Positions 60,252-64,000 of a DNA stretch of 64,000 nucleotides are shown one piece after another. Location of the stretch: contig NZ_JAFCKJ010000002.1 of NCBI RefSeq assembly GCF_018130465.1, positions 620,001 through 684,000 on the forward strand, read 5' to 3'. This DNA comes from Bradyrhizobium canariense. GTDB taxonomy: Bacteria > Pseudomonadota > Alphaproteobacteria > Rhizobiales > Xanthobacteraceae. A program made the translations under genes and the position numbers. A model generated the notes under the pieces. It ran no database searches. It saw nothing but the letters and a program-made list of their open reading frames with translations, and had not been told where the DNA came from. Position 1 is the stretch's first letter; every line of letters starts with the position of its first letter.

Positions 60252-61649
60252 ATGACGACCAAGCCAGAGATGACGGCTGCTGACATCGCCAAGGCGGTGG
60301 CCGGCGGCCAATTGTCCGCGCTCGATGCGACCGAAGCAGCGCTTGCGCGTATCACGCAGCACGACACCATCCTCAACTCCTTCACCGACGTCACCGCCGA
60401 TCGCGCCCGCGCCAAAGCGCGCGCGATCGATGCCGATATCGCCGCCGGCAAGACCGTCGGCCCGCTGGCTGGCGTGCCCTTCGCGGCGAAGAATCTGTTC
60501 GACGTCGCCGGGCTCTCGACGCGCGCCGGCTCGAAGATCAACCGCGACCGCGCGCCCGCCAGCCGCGACGCCACGCTGATCGAGCGGATGGAAGCTGCCG
60601 GCGCCGTCCTCGTCGGCGCGCTCAACATGGGCGAATACGCCTATGATTTCACCGGCGAGAACGTCCATGACGGTCCCTCGCGCAATCCGCACGACACGAC
60701 GCGGATGAGCGGCGGCTCCTCCGGCGGTTCGGGCAGTGCCGTCGGCGGCGCGCTGGTGCCGATCGCGCTCGGCTCCGACACCAATGGTTCGATCCGCGTG
60801 CCGTCCTCGTTCTGCGGCATCTTCGGCCTGAAGCCGACCTATGGCCGGCTCTCGCGTGCGCGCTCCTTCCCGTTCGTCGCGAGCCTCGATCATCTCGGCC
60901 CGTTTGCGCGCTCCGTCACCGATCTCGCGCTGGCCTATGACGCGATGCAGGGACCGGATGCGGACGATGCCGCCTGCACCACCACACGTGGTCTGGAGCC
61001 GACGACGCCGCTGCTTGCCAATCCGGTTTCGGACCTGCGCATCGCGGTCGCCGGCGGGTACTTCCAGACCAATTTGTTTCCGGAAGCCGTCGAAGCCGTC
61101 AGCCGCGTCGCCAAGGCGCTGGGCGCAACGCGAGTGGTGGACGTGCCCGAAGCCGCGCGCGCCCGCGCGGCGGCCTATGTCATCACGACCACCGAAGGCG
61201 CCTCGCTGCATCTCGATCGGTTGCGCAAGCGGCCGAACGATTTCGATCCCGCGGTGCGCGACCGGCTGATCGCGGGCGCCATGGTGCCCGCGCCGCTGGT
61301 CGACCGCGCGCAAAAATTCCGCCGCTGGTATCGCGCGCAACTTGGCGAGATATTCAAATCCGTCGACGTGCTGATCGCGCCGGCCACGCCCTGCGTTGCG
61401 CCAAAGCTCGGCCAGGTCAATTTCAACCTTGGCGGCGTCGAGCTGCCGGTGCGCGCCAATATCGGCATCCACACCCAGCCGATCTCGTTCATCGGCCTGC
61501 CGGTGGTCGCCGTGCCGGTGCCGCTCGAGCCGCTGCCGATCGGCGTGCAGATCATCGCCGCGCCATGGCGCGAGGACATCGCGTTGCGCGTCGCGTACGC
61601 GTTGGAGAAGATGGGCGTCGCCGCCGCGCCCAGCCCAAGAGGATTTTGA
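60252..61649 (+). CDS. AtzE/HpxY-like amidase (1-carboxybiuret or oxalurate hydrolase family)
   Basis: Amidase-signature hydrolase, 465 aa. The catalytic triad is visible as Lys80 in [10 protein letters not shown], the cis-Ser pair in [12 protein letters not shown] (about 156-157), and Ser180 in [11 protein letters not shown]. The region [17 protein letters not shown] is typical of the AtzE subgroup. With the AtzG/HpxX-like subunit directly upstream and AtzH/HpxZ-like directly downstream, it should hydrolyse a carboxylated ureide such as 1-carboxybiuret, giving 1,3-dicarboxyurea, or an oxalurate-type compound. Which of the two is not decidable from sequence alone, although the allophanate hydrolase at the end of the window favours the biuret route. 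Confidence 0.9.
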   Translation: MTTKPEMTAADIAKAVAGGQLSALDATEAALARITQHDTILNSFTDVTADRARAKARAIDADIAAGKTVGPLAGVPFAAKNLFDVAGLSTRAGSKINRDRAPASRDATLIERMEAAGAVLVGALNMGEYAYDFTGENVHDGPSRNPHDTTRMSGGSSGGSGSAVGGALVPIALGSDTNGSIRVPSSFCGIFGLKPTYGRLSRARSFPFVASLDHLGPFARSVTDLALAYDAMQGPDADDAACTTTRGLEPTTPLLANPVSDLRIAVAGGYFQTNLFPEAVEAVSRVAKALGATRVVDVPEAARARAAAYVITTTEGASLHLDRLRKRPNDFDPAVRDRLIAGAMVPAPLVDRAQKFRRWYRAQLGEIFKSVDVLIAPATPCVAPKLGQVNFNLGGVELPVRANIGIHTQPISFIGLPVVAVPVPLEPLPIGVQIIAAPWREDIALRVAYALEKMGVAAAPSPRGF

Positions 61650-61650
61650 G

Positions 61651-62043
61651 ATGGAGATCGATCTCCCCGACGTGATCGCGGAAGTCAAAGCCGCGTTCGA
61701 GCGCTATGAGCAGGCGCTGATCACCAACGACGTCGCAGTGCTCGGCGAGCTCTTCCGCAACGATCCCCGTACGCTGCGCTATGGCATCGGTGAGAACCTC
61801 TACGGCTATGAGGCGATCTCCGGCTTTCGCGCCGGCCGCTCGCCGGTCGGCCTCGTTCGCCGCACCGCAAAGACCGTCATATCGAGCTATGGCCGCGACA
61901 CGGCCGTCGCCTCCACCTTGTTCTATCGCGACACCGCGCCCGGCAAGGTCGGCCGGCAGATGCAGACCTGGATTCGCTTCCCGGAGGGCTGGCGCGTCGT
62001 CGCCGCCCATGTCAGCATCATCGACGAGTCGAAAGAAACCTGA
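61651..62043 (+). CDS. AtzH/HpxZ-like protein (DUF3225, NTF2-like fold)
   Basis: A 130-aa protein starting 1 bp after the amidase stop. It shows the HpxZ/AtzH pattern: [39 protein letters not shown] and [18 protein letters not shown], which is an NTF2/SnoaL-like barrel. AtzH was reported to act on dicarboxyurea-type intermediates, while HpxZ is of unknown role in oxalurate catabolism. The spacing shows tight co-expression with the amidase and with the GntR regulator that begins 4 bp downstream. Confidence 0.9.
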   Translation: MEIDLPDVIAEVKAAFERYEQALITNDVAVLGELFRNDPRTLRYGIGENLYGYEAISGFRAGRSPVGLVRRTAKTVISSYGRDTAVASTLFYRDTAPGKVGRQMQTWIRFPEGWRVVAAHVSIIDESKET

Positions 62044-62047
62044 TCGT

Positions 62048-62770
62048 ATGACGCTTGAAGACTTTCCGCCCGGAATATTGCCGGCCGAGCCGGTGGTGCC
62101 GCGCGTCGACCGGGCGCAACCCAGCGTGCACAAGGTCACACGCGCCGAGGAGCTGCGCCTGCAGCTCGCCGACGAGATCGTGCGCGGAGCTCTGGCACCC
62201 GGCTCGCCGCTTGACGAGACCGATATCGCGCGCCGCTTCAGCGTCTCCCGCACGCCGGTGCGGGAAGCACTGCGCCAGCTCGTGGCGAGCGGCCTCGTCG
62301 AAGCGCGCGCCCATCGCGGCGCGGTGGTGGCACAGCCCTCGATCGAGCGGCTAACGAGCATGTTCGAGGCCATGGCGGAGCTCGAGGCGCTCTGTGCAGG
62401 TCTCGCGGCCGAGCGCATGTCCGCCGCCGAGCGCCACGGTCTTGAGGCCATCCACGAAGAGCTGCGGGTTCTCAGCTACACCGGCAATCCCGATCGCTTC
62501 CACGAGGTCAACGAGCGCTTCCACAACGCGATCTATGCCGGCTCGCAGAACGGCTACATCGCCGAGATCACGCTGGCGACGCGCGTGCGCGTGCAGCCGT
62601 TCCGCCGCGCCCAGTTCCGCAATCTCGGACGTCTCGCCAAATCGCAAGCGGAACACGACCGCGTCGTGGTCGCCATCATGCGCGGCGACAAGCAGGGCGC
62701 AGCCGCCGCGATGCGCGCGCATATCGAGCTGGTGCGCGGGGAGTACGAGATCTACGCGGTGTCGGTGTAG
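62048..62770 (+). CDS. GntR-family transcriptional regulator (FadR/FCD type)
   Basis: A 240-aa regulator. An N-terminal extension precedes the winged helix (about 30-95) with LADEIVRGALAPGSPLDETD and RFSVSRTPVREALRQLVASG. The FCD ligand-binding domain (about 105-235) is all-helical, with likely metal-ligand residues in RFHEVNERFHNAIYAGSQN and QAEHDRVVVAIMRGD. It ends the importer/AtzGEH operon, 4 bp after the AtzH/HpxZ-like gene, and probably controls it in response to a pathway intermediate, in addition to sigma-54 control at the front. Confidence 0.93.
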   Translation: MTLEDFPPGILPAEPVVPRVDRAQPSVHKVTRAEELRLQLADEIVRGALAPGSPLDETDIARRFSVSRTPVREALRQLVASGLVEARAHRGAVVAQPSIERLTSMFEAMAELEALCAGLAAERMSAAERHGLEAIHEELRVLSYTGNPDRFHEVNERFHNAIYAGSQNGYIAEITLATRVRVQPFRRAQFRNLGRLAKSQAEHDRVVVAIMRGDKQGAAAAMRAHIELVRGEYEIYAVSV

Positions 62771-62795
62771 GGCAACGGCGGGTCAATTTACTCGC

Positions 62796-62928
62796 TGTCG
62801 TCCCGGCGAAGGCCGGGACTCATAACCCCAGGGAGTGGTTGTGGTGCGAGCTGGTAACTCCGAGTCTTCGCCAAACTTCGTCCTGTGATTATGGGTCCCG
62901 GATCTGCGCTTCGCTTGTCCGGGACGAC
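62796..62928. repeat. Interspersed hairpin repeat, class A with divergent right arm
   Basis: Left arm tgtcgtcccggcgaaggccg. The right arm reads gggtcccggatctgcgcttc then gcttgtccgggacgac, so its inner half has been replaced by a different hairpin. The spacer has 'ataaccccagggagtggttg', 'ggtaactccgagtcttcgcc'. It separates the convergent GntR and allophanate hydrolase genes. Confidence 0.83.
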
Positions 62929-62941
62929 CGTGGTAATGAGC

Positions 62942-64000
62942 TCAGGCCGTCGCCGCTTCCGCCATGAACTTCCGCCAGCCGCCATAGCTCGTGATGTCGC
63001 GCGCCTCGCCCAGCACTTCGGGCTCGACGAGGAATCCCTTCACGCTGCGGCCGTCGGCCAGTCGGATCGTGCCGATCGCCATCGGCGCGGGAATCGCGTT
63101 GACGAACTTGCCGAAGGCGGACGACGACAGCGACCAGATCTCCAGCTCGATCGACGCGCCCTTGCCGGCTTCGACGCGCAGCATGCCCGGCTTCGGCGGC
63201 GTGGTCTTCAATGCGTAGAGCGTGTAGTCGGGCGCGGTCCTGGTCGCCTCGATCAGGTGCCCGTTCAGCGCTTTCAACTCGCCGTTCAACGCCATGCCGG
63301 AGAGATGCGCGCCGACGACTGCGATTGGAATCTCGTCGATGCCGCTTGCGGCAAGCGGCGCGAGCGGTGCTTGCGGCACGCCCTTCGCGCCAAGCGTCAA
63401 TTTGGTATCCGCATGGAACACGCGACCGATGCTCGCGAGCAGCGCGTCGTGGCCGGCGGGCGCAAGCAGCGTGATGCCGAACGGAATGCCGTCCGTGCGC
63501 ATCGATGCGGGGACCGCGAGACCACAGAGGTCGAGCAGATTCACAAAATTGGTGTAGGTGCCGAGCCGGCTGTTGAGCTCGACCGGATTGGCCAGCACCT
63601 GCGCGGTCGTGTAGGCCGTCGGCGCCGTCGGCAGCACCACTGCGTCGATATTGGTGAAGGTACGTTCGGCGATCTTGCGCAGGCCCTGCAAGCGGTAGAG
63701 CGCGGAGAAGGTGTCTGCAGCAGTCAGCCGCGCGCCCGCCGCGGTGATCTCGCGCGTCACCGGATGAATTGAATCAGGCGCAGACGCGAGCAGGTTTTTG
63801 ATCACAAGATAGCGCTCTGCGACCCACGGTCCCTCGTAGAGCAGCCGCGCCGTCTCGTAGAACGGCTCGAGGTCGAACTCGACCAGCGTTGCGCCAAGCG
63901 CGGTCCAGCGCTTCAACGCATCGGCGTAAGCCGCTTCCGCCTTCTTGTCGCCGAAGAAGATCAGCTGTCCGCCGCGCGGCACGCCGAGGCGCAGGTTGGC
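62942..64000 (-). CDS. atzF: Allophanate hydrolase (partial, start lies beyond window end)
   Basis: C-terminal portion (about 353 residues visible) of allophanate hydrolase, which converts allophanate to ammonia and carbon dioxide. The last part of the amidase domain is present (VVLPTAPTAYT, NFVNLLDLCGLAVPAS, GIPFGITLLAPAGHD), followed by the separate C-terminal domain (IPIAVVGAHLSGMALNGEL, RTAPDYTLYALKT, then SVKGFLVEPEVLGEARDITS in part) typical of AtzF/DUR1,2-type enzymes. The frame is open through position 64000, so the catalytic Ser/Lys region is outside. It is convergent with the importer/AtzGEH operon and is the probable final step of that pathway. Confidence 0.93.
   Translation of the reverse strand, partial: ANLRLGVPRGGQLIFFGDKKAEAAYADALKRWTALGATLVEFDLEPFYETARLLYEGPWVAERYLVIKNLLASAPDSIHPVTREITAAGARLTAADTFSALYRLQGLRKIAERTFTNIDAVVLPTAPTAYTTAQVLANPVELNSRLGTYTNFVNLLDLCGLAVPASMRTDGIPFGITLLAPAGHDALLASIGRVFHADTKLTLGAKGVPQAPLAPLAASGIDEIPIAVVGAHLSGMALNGELKALNGHLIEATRTAPDYTLYALKTTPPKPGMLRVEAGKGASIELEIWSLSSSAFGKFVNAIPAPMAIGTIRLADGRSVKGFLVEPEVLGEARDITSYGGWRKFMAEAATA

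Overview
The window looks like chromosomal DNA from a Bradyrhizobium-type alphaproteobacterium. The basis is high GC with strong third-position GC bias, many solute-binding proteins and ABC systems, a sox cluster, several fatty-acid/aromatic-type CoA enzymes, and intergenic spaces filled with several families of hairpin repeats, including the Rhizobiales 'agcatgatc...gatcatgct' type. No rRNA, tRNA, transposase, phage gene or CRISPR array was seen. The assignment rests on protein character and repeats, not on a database search.

Layout. 1-6020 (minus): a peptide/nickel-type ABC importer (dppA-, dppB-, dppC-like; the last is cut by the window edge), then an acyl-CoA synthetase and an iron-ADH/maleylacetate-reductase-family enzyme. 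6352-10730 (plus): an RND adaptor and pump. 10925-12118: an orphan LivK-type binding protein. 12294-16892 (minus): a MAPEG protein and an AttEFGH-like export locus (ATPase, FtsX-type permease, AttH/CrtC-type lipocalin). 17035-21617: an ACS-type MFS transporter, then a D-aminoacylase with its own MFS transporter. 21895-28143 (minus): a small acidic protein, an MBL-rhodanese fusion, a periplasmic DsrE protein and soxXYZA-K-B. 28436-39968: a DUF938 methyltransferase, a prolyl oligopeptidase, two MFS transporters, a VOC protein, a carboxymuconolactone decarboxylase-family protein, two acyl-CoA dehydrogenases, an orphan amino-acid binding protein and an L,D-transpeptidase. 40384-43893 (minus): an unknown membrane protein, a periplasmic thioredoxin with its CcdA-type partner, and an ECF sigma factor. 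44325-49874 (minus): a TRAP-type binding protein followed by two histidine kinases and an OmpR-type regulator, with no TRAP permease. 50067-53994 (plus): a UgpB-like binding protein, a protealysin-like protease with its emfourin inhibitor, and an APH-fold protein with altered catalytic residues. 54391-62770 (plus): a complete peptide-type importer, then atzG/hpxX-, atzE/hpxY- and atzH/hpxZ-like genes and a GntR regulator, converging on an allophanate hydrolase cut by the window end.

How genes work together. The last region reads as one nitrogen-scavenging unit: a consensus sigma-54 promoter sits in front of the importer, and the downstream amidase set hydrolyses carboxybiuret- or oxalurate-like ureides, with allophanate hydrolase as the likely finishing step. 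The sox genes form one overlapping operon lacking soxCD, so sulfane sulfur would need another outlet; the DsrE protein and MBL-rhodanese fusion beside it are candidates, and the CcdA/thioredoxin pair 14 kb away could supply reductant in place of SoxV/SoxW. The TRAP-type protein with two kinases and a regulator reads as a ligand-sensing pathway rather than a transporter.

Limits: assignments come from reading motifs and context. Starts were chosen from Shine-Dalgarno sequences, signal peptides and overlaps. Long antisense open frames, a product of high GC, were discarded.
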